NCBI GenBank assembly: GCA_044228625.1
Contig: JBGAUM010000077.1
Coordinates: forward strand, 1 to 17,479
DNA length: 17,479 nt
Reading direction: 5' to 3'
DNA from: UKL13-2 sp044228625
GTDB taxonomy: Bacteria; Pseudomonadota; Gammaproteobacteria; Burkholderiales; Usitatibacteraceae
Made by a program: the position numbers and the translations under genes. Shown one piece after another: positions 6,790 through 14,598 of this stretch. Numbering within the stretch: the stretch's first letter is position 1; every line of letters starts with the position of its first letter. The notes under the pieces are model-generated. The model saw only the letters and a program-made list of their open reading frames with translations. It did no database searches and had not been told where the DNA came from.

Positions 6790-9411
6790 CTACTTGAACG
6801 TGTACCGTGCACCGAGGGTGACATACCGCCCACGCAGGTCGTTTTGCGAGATGTCATATTGCACGGTGGTGGCGGTACCGCCGTTTTGCGGGTCAAACGG
6901 GGGTTTGGTGTCGGCCAGATTCTGGATGCTGCCGAAGAATCGCCAGTTGCGCAGCCCATCGTAGGCGACAAAGAGGTCGTACTGCGCATATGCCCCGACC
7001 CGTTCCTGTGCCGGAGGTACCGCAACCTGAGTTTGGTCCCAGGACGCGTTCTGGTAGCGGCTCAGGGTCCACACCCAGCTGTTGCGCTCCCAGGTGGCCG
7101 ACACGCGGCCGCGGTAGCGTGGAATGCCGCCGCCTTGGAAGCCGTTCGAATCGACGTAATCGACAATGTCCTGGCCTTCTGCGGGTTGGCTCTTGAACTT
7201 GTCGATGTAGACGTAATCCGCCGAGAGCGTCAGTTTGCCGTTGTTGAACCGGAACGACTTCTTGAAGTCGATATCCAGTCCCGAGGTTTCAGTGAATGCC
7301 AGGTTGCGGTATGCATCATTCACAGCGACCAAAGTGCCATCTGCGGCGCGCAGGATTTGCCCGGGGAAGAGGGCAGGATTGCTGACAATGGTCTGGAAAC
7401 CGTTCGAGCTCACGATGTCATTCTGGCGAATCTTGTACCACGTGACGCCGACGTTGAAATCACGATCGGGCTCCCACACGAATCCGACGTTGTAGTTTTT
7501 GGACTTTTCAGCCTTGAGGTCGGGGTTGCCAGCAAACGAACCGGCAATGTTGACCGATTGGTTGAAATTGGGCGACGTGGGCAGCGTATCCACGACACTG
7601 GTGAAGAAGGTCGCGGAACTGCGCGAGTTCTCCGGCAAGGTGGGAGCGCGGAAGCCCTTTGACGCCGTTGCCCTGACGAGGAAGCTCTTGTCTGGAGACC
7701 ATTTCACACCGAGTTTTGGAGAGAAAGCGCTGCCGAAGTCGCTGTACTTGTCCTGCCGGCCGGCAATCTGAAACTCCAGGTTCTTTGTTGCTGGCACCGC
7801 AAGTTCGACATAACCCGCCGTGTTGTTCCGCTTGCCATCGGTGCCGGTCGCTCCCTGACCCAGAACGTTTCCACCTGTGATGAGCGGGTCCGGGCGGTCT
7901 TGGATGGATTCGCGCCGATGTTCAATCCCCGCGGCGAAGCCGATGGGTCCGGCGGGCAGCGCGCCGATCTCGGACGAGACCTTGAAGTCTGAGAAATCGA
8001 GCTTGGATGTGGAGTTGCGCACTGGATTGATGCGCAGTTGCGCCGCTGTCACGGAGCCCGCGGAAGGATTCAGGAAATTGTAGGTGTTGTTGGCAATCGC
8101 CTGCGTCAGGATGTAGCGGTCTACACGGTTGTAGTTGATTTGCTTGACCTTGTTTTGCGCATTGCCAATGCCGGTTTCCCAATCCCAACCGGAAATGGTG
8201 CCCTTGGCGCCGACCACCGCGCGATGGGATTTGGAATCGATGTCCGTATTGCGCGGACCGACGTCGAAGAAGCCGTAGTTGATGCCCACCGGCACCCCGA
8301 ACGGATTGCTGCTGTTGTTGGCGGGAAGCGTGCCGTTTACCACGGTGACGCCGCCGGTGGCCGGGTTGTAGGCCACCGATGTGGGGCTGAGCGGCGTGGG
8401 TGTCGCCACTTGGAAGGTTTTGTTGTGGCTGTACGAAAGTTCTGCAAATGCGGTGGTGTCGGCATTCAGTTCGAAGCTGCCACGACCCAGCAAGGCCAGG
8501 CGCTCGGATTTCGGAAAGAGCGTGATCAAGTCGGCCGGGTTGTAGGCGCACAGCGTTCCGGTGGACGCCAATTGAGCGCCGGGTACCAACACGCCGGGGT
8601 TGTTCACGCCACAGGAAGCGAAGGGCGCACGTGGTGTCCGGCGATAAGTGGCGATACTTGCCCAATTCAGCGCGCCGCCGGGAAACCGCCGGGTGTCCTG
8701 GTCTTTGGTCCAGTCGCGTTCGGACGCAAGCAAGAGATCACGCTTGAAATAGTCCAAGGTGCCGAGGATATTGAACCGGTCCTTGGCCAGGTCACCGAAG
8801 CCTGCAGCGAGGTTTGCCCGGTATTCGTTCAGGCCGCCCTCGGTGGAGGTCCCGCCGGTGGCGCCGATTTCACCGCCCTTGTAATCACGGCGAAGGATGA
8901 TATTGACCACGCCGCCGATGGCGTCCGAGCCATAAACCGCAGAGGCGCCGTCTTTCAGGACTTCAATGCGCTCGACCGCGCCGGTGGGAATGCTGTTGAG
9001 GTCGACATACGTGTCTTGCAGGTTTTGGGCAAAACCGTAGTTCGCCATGCGACGGCCATTGATCAGGACGAGGGTGTTCTTTTGACCCAACCCACGCAAC
9101 GATACGCCGGATGCGCCCGGTGAAAAGCTGTTCGTGAACACTTCGTTCAGGCTGTTGCCGGAATTGGACGAAATGTTGCGAATCACCTCTGCAACGGAGG
9201 ATTTGCCGGTGCGTTCGATTTCCTCTCGCGTGATGACCTGGACCGCTGCAACCCCTTCGGTATCGACCCGTTTGATGTTCGATCCGGTGACTTCGATTTT
9301 TTCGATTTTCTGGGCGGGGGCTGGTGCTTGTGCATGAAGTGCAATGGTGGTCAGCGAACCGCAGCCCGCGGCGACAAGCGCCAATACGCTTGAACGAATG
9401 GGAAAAGACAT
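6790..9411 (-). CDS. TonB-dependent outer-membrane receptor (873 aa)
   Basis: This is a second TonB-gated outer-membrane transporter, unlike the first in sequence. The signal peptide spans about residues 1-29 (cleavage after LHAQA). The TonB-box region reads KIEKIEVTGSNIKRVD (35-50). The plug covers about 50-178 and carries VSLRGLGQKNTLVLINGRR, DLNSIPTGAVERIEVLKDGA and SDAIGGVVNIILRRDYKG; the rest is beta-barrel. The protein ends YTFK, so the terminal residue is Lys rather than the usual Phe. The start at 9411 has GAGG 8 nt upstream and lies right at the signal peptide; an in-frame ATG at 9519 would add 36 unlike residues. GSNIKR-type receptors are often enriched in carbohydrate- or peptide-scavenging bacteria, but no adjacent catabolic genes point to a ligand here. 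A terminator follows, so it is probably a single-gene transcript. Confidence 0.95.
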   Translation of the reverse strand: MSFPIRSSVLALVAAGCGSLTTIALHAQAPAPAQKIEKIEVTGSNIKRVDTEGVAAVQVITREEIERTGKSSVAEVIRNISSNSGNSLNEVFTNSFSPGASGVSLRGLGQKNTLVLINGRRMANYGFAQNLQDTYVDLNSIPTGAVERIEVLKDGASAVYGSDAIGGVVNIILRRDYKGGEIGATGGTSTEGGLNEYRANLAAGFGDLAKDRFNILGTLDYFKRDLLLASERDWTKDQDTRRFPGGALNWASIATYRRTPRAPFASCGVNNPGVLVPGAQLASTGTLCAYNPADLITLFPKSERLALLGRGSFELNADTTAFAELSYSHNKTFQVATPTPLSPTSVAYNPATGGVTVVNGTLPANNSSNPFGVPVGINYGFFDVGPRNTDIDSKSHRAVVGAKGTISGWDWETGIGNAQNKVKQINYNRVDRYILTQAIANNTYNFLNPSAGSVTAAQLRINPVRNSTSKLDFSDFKVSSEIGALPAGPIGFAAGIEHRRESIQDRPDPLITGGNVLGQGATGTDGKRNNTAGYVELAVPATKNLEFQIAGRQDKYSDFGSAFSPKLGVKWSPDKSFLVRATASKGFRAPTLPENSRSSATFFTSVVDTLPTSPNFNQSVNIAGSFAGNPDLKAEKSKNYNVGFVWEPDRDFNVGVTWYKIRQNDIVSSNGFQTIVSNPALFPGQILRAADGTLVAVNDAYRNLAFTETSGLDIDFKKSFRFNNGKLTLSADYVYIDKFKSQPAEGQDIVDYVDSNGFQGGGIPRYRGRVSATWERNSWVWTLSRYQNASWDQTQVAVPPAQERVGAYAQYDLFVAYDGLRNWRFFGSIQNLADTKPPFDPQNGGTATTVQYDISQNDLRGRYVTLGARYTFK

Positions 9412-9438
9412 GGATTGAGCCTCGTTTGTATGAATCGG

Positions 9439-9458
9439 CACACCTGTGCGCCGGTGTG
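9439..9458 (-). promoter_or_regulatory. Inverted repeat in the leader of the second TonB receptor gene
   Basis: CACACC (9439-9444) and GGTGTG (9453-9458) form a 6-bp inverted repeat with an 8-nt centre, 27-47 bp upstream of the receptor ATG. It may be an operator or a leader hairpin. Further upstream, TGTGGCTGCT occurs twice (9527-9536 and 9563-9572), 36 bp apart. I see no convincing -35/-10 pair and no gene in the 289-bp gap 9412-9700. Confidence 0.25.
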
Positions 9459-9663
9459 TATGGCCGTCGCATGGTAGGGAGAACGTGATGGCGTTCCGTG
9501 CATATTTGTGGCGGGGCAACGCGCGATGTGGCTGCTTTATGGCTGGCCCGATGTGTACAAAGTGTGGCTGCTCGACAAAAGCGGAACTGGTTGAGCAACG
9601 GAAGAAACACTCCGTGACAACCGCTACGATTCGACACGCGATCTGGCGAGGGACTGTTGCACC

Positions 9664-9700
9664 TTCGCAACGTCATTGCCGAATGCGGCAATACTGCGAA
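9664..9700 (-). terminator. Two-tier inverted repeat directly after the mupP stop codon
   Basis: TTCGCA (9664-9669) pairs with TGCGAA (9695-9700), and inside it ATTGCCG (9675-9681) pairs perfectly with CGGCAAT (9686-9692) around a 4-nt loop. The outer arm ends at the base next to the stop codon (9701-9703). It closes the mtaD-ubiG-DUF1501-mupP group and is probably a transcript end or 3'-stabilising hairpin, although no T-run follows on the - strand. Confidence 0.55.
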
Positions 9701-10360
9701 TCAGTTGAAGTGTGCGGCCAACGAGAGTGGGTGATCGATGATCAAGTCGGCACCCCAATGATCGGGGTCATCATCATTCGCCAAAAAGCCGTAGCGGGCA
9801 GCAACCGCTACCATGCAAGCGGCGCGCGCCGCGGTGATGTCGCGGCGATCATCTCCTGCATAGGCACACACTTCGGGCGACACGCCGCATTGCGAGGCCG
9901 CAAACAACAACGGGGCCGGGTGAGGCTTGGTGTGGGGCGTGGTATCGCCACACACCACGCAGGAGGCGCGCGCTGATATGCCGAGTTCTTCGCAAATCGG
10001 ATGGGCAAAGCGCGATGCTTTGTTGGTCACGATCCCCCAGGCAATGCCTTGCGCCTCCAACGCATCAACGAGTTCCCGCATGCCGGGTATCCATTGCACG
10101 TTTACCAACGCACGGGCGTACTCGTCATGAAACCGGTCGCGCCAGACAGTGTATTCCGGGTGTTCCGGGGTTATGGACAATGCCAGGTCCAACATTCCAC
10201 GTGCGCCGCGATTGATGCCGTGCCGCAAGGCGCCAGCATCAAGCGGAGCAAGGTTCTTCGCGGCGCGCAGCGCATTGGCAGAACGCACCATGCCTGGTGA
10301 ACTGTCGATGAACGTGCCGTCCAGGTCGAACAGCAGAACGCGGATGGATTCGAGCCGCAC
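9701..10360 (-). CDS. mupP: MupP/Gph-type HAD phosphatase (219 aa)
   Basis: This is a HAD-superfamily phosphatase with all four motifs: nucleophile Asp12 and Asp14 in FDLDGTFIDS, Thr112 in IVTNKASRF, Lys145 in HTKPHPAP, and the acidic pair Asp170/Asp171 in YAGDDRRDITAA. The C-terminal stretch RYGFLANDDDPDHWGADLII resembles N-acetylmuramic acid 6-phosphate phosphatase MupP of peptidoglycan recycling more than classical phosphoglycolate phosphatase, and MupP is also encoded next to ubiG in Pseudomonas. I chose the GTG at 10360, 20 nt after the restored DUF1501 stop. It gives the usual family length, but no clear Shine-Dalgarno sequence precedes it. An ATG at 10450 would overlap the previous gene and add 30 unlike residues. 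The fold is certain. The MupP rather than Gph role rests on remembered similarity and gene order. Confidence 0.85.
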   Translation of the reverse strand: MRLESIRVLLFDLDGTFIDSSPGMVRSANALRAAKNLAPLDAGALRHGINRGARGMLDLALSITPEHPEYTVWRDRFHDEYARALVNVQWIPGMRELVDALEAQGIAWGIVTNKASRFAHPICEELGISARASCVVCGDTTPHTKPHPAPLLFAASQCGVSPEVCAYAGDDRRDITAARAACMVAVAARYGFLANDDDPDHWGADLIIDHPLSLAAHFN

Positions 10361-10380
10361 CGGGAATGAGCGATTGTTAC

Positions 10381-11524
10381 CTACGCGCGGAGCAGATCGA
10401 GCAACTCGAATCGCTTGGCAAAAACGCCAGCTGCGCGGCGTTGCCACCATTTTTCAATGACGGTTGAATAGAGCGCGCGAGTGTCGATGGCAGGCGCGGG
10501 TCCGCTGATTGAATGGACCGCAGAAAGGAGGATTCGATCGGCCGCCGCGACGCGCCAGGACCATGTAGGTGCTGGCACAGCCGTGATGCGTGCCTGCACG
10601 CTCGTTCTCGCGCGGACTCCGGCCGAATTCATCATACGTCGCCACTAGCGTGCGTTGCCAGAGACCGGCCTCGATCATGGCCGTGCGAAATGCAGCGAGC
10701 CCATCCGCCAATTTGGTCAAAGCCGCGCCGTGATACCTGGCTTGGTCCCAGTGCGTGTCGAACGCATCGTGGTGATCGCCGCTGTGGGCGTTTAAAGTGA
10801 TACGCACTGACGCGGCGCCCGCCCAATCTTCGCGGAGTTCCGCCGTGGATCGCAAGGCATCCCGAATTACTGGTCGGGGAACTTGGTCGTAAAGGTGCGG
10901 GCCAGAGCCCAGCGGTAGCGAGGCCTTGAAGGCGGTGTCGCAACATGCGACGTTGCCACAATCCGGCGGGTTGCGCCACTCCGCCGGATGGACAATATTG
11001 ACCACCTTCAGTTGTTCACCGCGAAACGGGCCAAACGGGTCGGCGACGCGGATATCCAGGTCACCAAAGGTCAACGCGTCCAGCGATTCAGGCGATGAAC
11101 CGCCGCTCAATGCCCGAGTGATCCAGCCCTGCGCGAGATATTCGTTGGGAGCGGCGCCGGTGAATTGGGTTTCCAAATCGCGGTAGTGCTGATTGGTGAC
11201 ATCTTCTTGCCCGATGCCCTGGATCAGCGCGATTTCACGGGATTCCCAAGCCGGGAGAAGCGGCTTCAGGGCAATGTTGAAGCCATGGGTTGCGCTAAAC
11301 GGAATCAATTGGTCTCGCGGGATGGCCAAGGTGGGGCGCAACGTGCGATAAGCCTTGTCATCGAGGGGCACGAAAGTATTGAACGCGTCATTCCCCCCTT
11401 TCAAGTACACCAAGACCAACAGGTTCTCGGCGGGCTGGCCCCAATCATTGGCCGCCCAGGCAAGACTTTGAGGGAGCGCTCCAAGCGCTGCGATCTGGCC
11501 CAGAAATTCGCGGCGGGACTTCAT
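10381..11524 (-). pseudogene. DUF1501 protein with Tat signal, single-base frameshift near 3' end
   Basis: This is a DUF1501 family protein (sulfatase-like fold, function poorly known). It begins with a twin-arginine signal, MKSRREFLGQIAALGALPQS, so it is probably exported folded to the periplasm. The ATG overlaps the ubiG stop as ATGA. Family features are VYLKGGNDAFNTFVPLDD, TNQHYRDLETQFTG and VATYDEFGRSPRENERAGTHHG. After GCASTYMVLARRGG (about 10545) the frame loses family character and stops at 10454. The neighbouring frame, however, supplies a typical C-terminus, GPAPAIDTRALYSTVIEKWW and ending FELLDLLRA, with stop at 10381. The whole span is 1144 nt, that is 381 codons plus one base, so one extra base around 10512-10555 in a GC-rich run explains it. 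Either the gene is recently broken or the sequence has an error. The usual DUF1800 partner is absent. Confidence 0.82.
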
Positions 11525-12234
11525 GCAGGCTTCCGACAGTGCAGCAAGTAGTTCACGGAGACGTCATCATTGAGCGCGTAGTGCTTGGTGAACGGATTGT
11601 AGGTCATGCCACGAAATGCGATCGGTTCCAGGCCGGCTTTGCGCGCCATGTCCGCCAATTCAGCCGGCGTGATGAATCGCGCATATTCATGCGTCCCAAG
11701 CGGCAACAACTTGAGGATGTATTCCGCGCCGACAATAGCAAAGGCAAACGATTTCGGATTGCGATTGAGGGTGGAGAAGAACACGTCGCCCCCGGGTTGC
11801 GCCATCGTCGCGCAGGCCATGACGGTCGATGCCGGATCCGGGACGTGCTCCAGCATTTCCATGCATGTCACCGTTGCGTAGGCGTTCGGTTCCAGCTTGG
11901 CCACGTCTTCTGCGGAAGTGAGGCGATACTCGACCGCGACACCGGATTCGATGCCATGCAACTTGGCCACGGCGAGTGGCTTCTCGGAAAGATCAATTCC
12001 CGTGACTTTGGCCCCTCGCCGCGCCATGGACTCGGCGAGGATCCCGCCACCGCAACCGACATCGATCACGCGGCGCCCCTGCAGTGGGGCAATGCGGTCG
12101 ATCCAATCGAGGCGCAGCGGGTTGATTTCGTGCAGCGGCTTGAATTCGCCGTGCGCGTCCCACCAGCGTGCCGCCAAGGCGCCAAACTTGGCGAGTTCAG
12201 CGGGATCGGAATTGGTAGTCTGTTCCGTGTTCAT
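11521..12234 (-). CDS. ubiG: Ubiquinone biosynthesis O-methyltransferase UbiG (237 aa)
   Basis: This SAM-dependent enzyme carries out both O-methylations of ubiquinone biosynthesis at the inner face of the cytoplasmic membrane. The start reads MNTEQTTNSDPAELAKFGAL, followed by AARWWDAHGEFKPLHEINP, a UbiG signature. SAM-binding motif I is DVGCGGG (58-64) with acidic Asp81 ending the next strand (VTGIDLSE), then MEMLEHVPDP (125-134). The C-terminal NPFTKHYALNDDVSVNYLLH is also typical. The ATG at 12234 forms a 4-nt ATGA overlap with the mtaD stop, and the ubiG stop overlaps the DUF1501 start in the same way, so translation of the three is probably coupled. An upstream in-frame ATG at 12270 would add 12 residues inside mtaD. 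The length is standard and no oddity is seen. Confidence 0.97.
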   Translation of the reverse strand: MNTEQTTNSDPAELAKFGALAARWWDAHGEFKPLHEINPLRLDWIDRIAPLQGRRVIDVGCGGGILAESMARRGAKVTGIDLSEKPLAVAKLHGIESGVAVEYRLTSAEDVAKLEPNAYATVTCMEMLEHVPDPASTVMACATMAQPGGDVFFSTLNRNPKSFAFAIVGAEYILKLLPLGTHEYARFITPAELADMARKAGLEPIAFRGMTYNPFTKHYALNDDVSVNYLLHCRKPA

Positions 12235-13553
12235 GCGGGCTTTTGTGTGGCCGCGAAGCGCGGCTGCCAACGTTGCGCCAACTCAATCGCTTCGACCTCG
12301 CTCCAGTGCACGAGTTTCCGGTTTTCAAGAATCGGTGCGCCCTGGACCCAGACGTGCGTGACGCACTCGCGGCCGGCCGCATTGAAAATGTGCGATGCAG
12401 GATCGTAAACCGGCTGCGTTTCGATGGTCGAAAGATCAATTGCGGTCATGTCGGCGGACTTGCCGGCAACCAAGGAGCCAATTTCCTGGTCCCAACCCAG
12501 CGCCTTGGCCCCGTTCAACGTCGCCATGCGCAACAGCTGGTGAACCGGCACAGCGGCAGCATCGCCCGAGGCCCCCTTTTGCAGCAACGCGGCGATGCGC
12601 GATTCGGAAATCATGTCCAGCCGGTTGTTGCTCGCAGCGCCATCCGTCCCGATCCCGACATTGACGCCGGATTCGAGCATGGCTCTGATTGGTGCAATTC
12701 CGCTGCCCAGTTTCAGATTCGAAACCGGGCAATGTGCGACATGGACCCCGCGATGCGCAAACAGCGCGATCTCGTCGGATGTCAGGTGCACGCAATGAAC
12801 GGCAATGGTCTGTGGCCCCAACACACCCAATTGGTCCAATCGCAAAACGGAACGGATGCCGGTTTTTGCAAGTTCGTCTGCGACCTCGCCGGCGGTCTCA
12901 TGCAAATGCACCATGATCGGAAACTCGGCTTCCTCCGCAATGGTCACGATCCGCCTGAAGGTTGCGTCCGCGACGGTGTAGGGTGCATGTGGCGTCAACA
13001 TCATCTTGAGGCAGGGATCGCCGGTGATTTCATCCCGCACGGCCAATGCCTTGTTCAGGTAGTCTTCGGCGTTGGCAGCATATGGCGTCGGAAACTCCAG
13101 CACGGCAGCACCGACTGCTGCGCGCATGCCGAGGGCCCTTGCAGCACGTGCGCCGACATGATGGTAGAAGTACATGTCGGCAAAACACGTCGTGCCGGAG
13201 CGGATCATCTCTGCGCCCGCCAACATCGTGCCGTCGTACACATACGCTTCCGACAGCATCGCGCCCTCAGCGGGCCAAATGTGGTTTTGCAGCCAGTCCA
13301 TGAGCGCCTTGTCGTCCGCCATGCCGCGCATCAGGCTCATTCCGGAATGAGCGTGAAGATTCACGAATCCCGGAATCAACACGTGATGGTCGAGGCGTGT
13401 CTCAGGCGCGTGTGGGAAGTCGCGACGGGCGGCCTCCGTGGGCAACACGGCTGCGATGCGCGAGCCCTGGATGACAAGGCTATGGTGTTCCAGCACGACG
13501 CCTTCCGGTTCGACCGGAATCAGCCAGCGCGGGGAAATGAGAGTGGGGTTCAT
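12231..13553 (-). CDS. mtaD: MtaD-like 5-methylthioadenosine/S-adenosylhomocysteine deaminase (440 aa)
   Basis: This is an amidohydrolase of the TRZ/ATZ group, expected to deaminate methylthioadenosine and S-adenosylhomocysteine in the cytosol. Metal and catalytic residues seen: NLHAHSGM with His67 and His69, VHLHETAGE with His216 and Glu219, AVHCVHLT around residues 252-258, and GTDGAASNN with Asp304. This follows the Thermotoga TM0936 pattern. Flanking beta-sandwich segments lie at both ends (ISPRWLIPVEPEGVVLEHHS; SADMTAIDL). It heads a coupled group with ubiG, whose by-product SAH is the likely substrate. The start is the first Met and fits family N-termini, but no Shine-Dalgarno sequence precedes it. 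Only 12 nt separate it from the T-run of the ompA terminator, so its transcript must read through that hairpin or begin within or near it. Guanine or chlorohydrolase activity is a family alternative. Confidence 0.9.
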   Translation of the reverse strand: MNPTLISPRWLIPVEPEGVVLEHHSLVIQGSRIAAVLPTEAARRDFPHAPETRLDHHVLIPGFVNLHAHSGMSLMRGMADDKALMDWLQNHIWPAEGAMLSEAYVYDGTMLAGAEMIRSGTTCFADMYFYHHVGARAARALGMRAAVGAAVLEFPTPYAANAEDYLNKALAVRDEITGDPCLKMMLTPHAPYTVADATFRRIVTIAEEAEFPIMVHLHETAGEVADELAKTGIRSVLRLDQLGVLGPQTIAVHCVHLTSDEIALFAHRGVHVAHCPVSNLKLGSGIAPIRAMLESGVNVGIGTDGAASNNRLDMISESRIAALLQKGASGDAAAVPVHQLLRMATLNGAKALGWDQEIGSLVAGKSADMTAIDLSTIETQPVYDPASHIFNAAGRECVTHVWVQGAPILENRKLVHWSEVEAIELAQRWQPRFAATQKPA

Positions 13554-13565
13554 GGATTCACAAAC

Positions 13566-13592
13566 AAAAAAGCCCCGCGATGCGGGGCTTTT
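13566..13592 (-). terminator. Strong intrinsic terminator between ompA and mtaD
   Basis: GCCCCGC (13572-13578) and GCGGGGC (13582-13588) form a perfect 7-bp stem with a 3-nt loop, extended by A:T pairs. On the - strand, that of ompA, it ends in six T bases (13571-13566). It lies 16 nt after the ompA stop codon and 12 nt before the mtaD ATG. The + strand side has four T bases. This is a textbook terminator, likely partial if it also controls mtaD. Confidence 0.92.
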
Positions 13593-13607
13593 CTGCGCTT
13601 TGGCGGA

Positions 13608-14249
13608 TTACTTTTGCGAGACACCCTTGAATTCGATGTCAACGCGACGGTTTTTGGCGCGGCCTTCCTTGGTCTTGTTGGTCGCCACCGGCTGGCTTTC
13701 GCCCTTGCCCAACGTGGTGATCTTGGCGGCAGGGATGCCCTTGGACACCATGTATTCCTTCACGGTGTTGGCGCGGCGCTCGGAAAGGCGCTGGTTGTAC
13801 TTGTCCGTGCCGATGGAGTCGGTGTGTCCGGTGGCAATCACCATCTCTACGTCGACCTTCGCCATCTTGGCAATGGCTTCATCGATCGACTTCTTGCCTT
13901 CGGGCTTCAACACATACTTGTCAAAGTCGAACAGGGCTTCAGCTTGAATCGTGATGGCCATCTTGACCGGCTTTGGTGCCTCGGCAGGTTTGGCAGGCGC
14001 TGCCGGCTTTGCGGAATCGGAAGGTTTGGCTGCCACAGGCGCAGCGGGTGCCGCGGGCTTTGCCGGCTCAGCCTTCTTTGGAGCGCAATCCGGGTGGTCG
14101 ATACCTTGGGTCTGCACGCATCCACCAGAGCCGTCACGTACCGGTGCACCCGACGAATCGGTCAGATTGGGGGTGACACCAGCGAACGCCGCAGAGACGC
14201 TCAGTGCAGTACCGGCGGCGAGAATTTGGACCAGCTTGGAAATCTTCAT
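13608..14249 (-). CDS. ompA: OmpA-family peptidoglycan-binding outer-membrane protein (213 aa)
   Basis: This is an envelope protein linking the outer membrane to peptidoglycan. Parts: signal peptide 1-23 (cleavage after AFA), a short segment with Cys44 and Cys55 (GSGGCVQTQGIDHPDCAPKK) that could form a disulphide, an Ala/Pro/Lys-rich linker (about 57-96), and the OmpA C-terminal domain (about 98-210). In that domain LFDFDKYVLKPEG, GHTDSIGTDKYNQRLSERRA and EGRAKNRRVDIEF are diagnostic. Asp144 and Arg159 have the same spacing as the diaminopimelate-binding Asp271/Arg286 pair of Acinetobacter OmpA. There is no 8-stranded barrel of the enterobacterial type, as in short betaproteobacterial OmpA proteins. 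The ATG at 14249 has GGGAG 6 nt upstream; an in-frame ATG at 14339 would only add non-signal residues. A strong terminator follows. The domain call is secure; the gene name is by family. Confidence 0.94.
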   Translation of the reverse strand: MKISKLVQILAAGTALSVSAAFAGVTPNLTDSSGAPVRDGSGGCVQTQGIDHPDCAPKKAEPAKPAAPAAPVAAKPSDSAKPAAPAKPAEAPKPVKMAITIQAEALFDFDKYVLKPEGKKSIDEAIAKMAKVDVEMVIATGHTDSIGTDKYNQRLSERRANTVKEYMVSKGIPAAKITTLGKGESQPVATNKTKEGRAKNRRVDIEFKGVSQK

Positions 14250-14337
14250 TGCGTACTCCCGATTGGATAGTGAATTTCTTGTGAGGGGTAATCCAGACCG
14301 CTGTCTCCTTATCCTGCCTGCAGCGGCCAAAATGCGC

Positions 14338-14376
14338 AAAAAAGCGTTAATTGCCGAGGGTTTCCAGCGCTTTTTT
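14338..14376. repeat. Inverted repeat with A6/T6 arms upstream of ompA
   Basis: AAAAAAGCG (14338-14346) and CGCTTTTTT (14368-14376) are perfect 9-bp arms around a 21-nt loop, 89-127 bp upstream of the ompA start. It has the outline of a terminator on either strand, but only three G:C pairs. It could end a short transcript from the gyrA side, form part of a long ompA leader, or be a curved-DNA element. The role is unresolved. Confidence 0.4.
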
Positions 14377-14598
14377 CACGTCAAATGACGCGGGCAATCA
14401 TACACGAATCGCTTTTCTGCCGACAACCGAACCGGGCAATGGAGGGCTCACAAATGGCTCGCGGTTGCAATTCCGCAACACTTTTTCTTTTCCCAAGGAC
14501 GATGCCTGAAAAAGCACCACCCATGGTGTCCCCCCCTCATGGCCGCCACCAAGAACTTGTGCTTTTTTGGAACAACGGTGCGAAAGCGAGGGCATACG

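Noticed and set aside
6838..6862. A possible lipoprotein signal (AAGC at residues 14-17) in the second TonB receptor
   Set aside because: The -3 position of the lipobox is Ala instead of Leu, and a better signal-peptidase I site, LHAQA, follows at residue 29. The receptor family is not normally lipidated. The residues in question are encoded near 9361-9372; the coordinates given here are only the C-terminal end of the same gene.
12243..14270. A 675-codon open frame on the + strand opposite mtaD and ompA
   Set aside because: It runs antisense through two well-recognised genes, their terminator and the gap, has no family likeness, and is explained by GC-rich codon use on the other strand.
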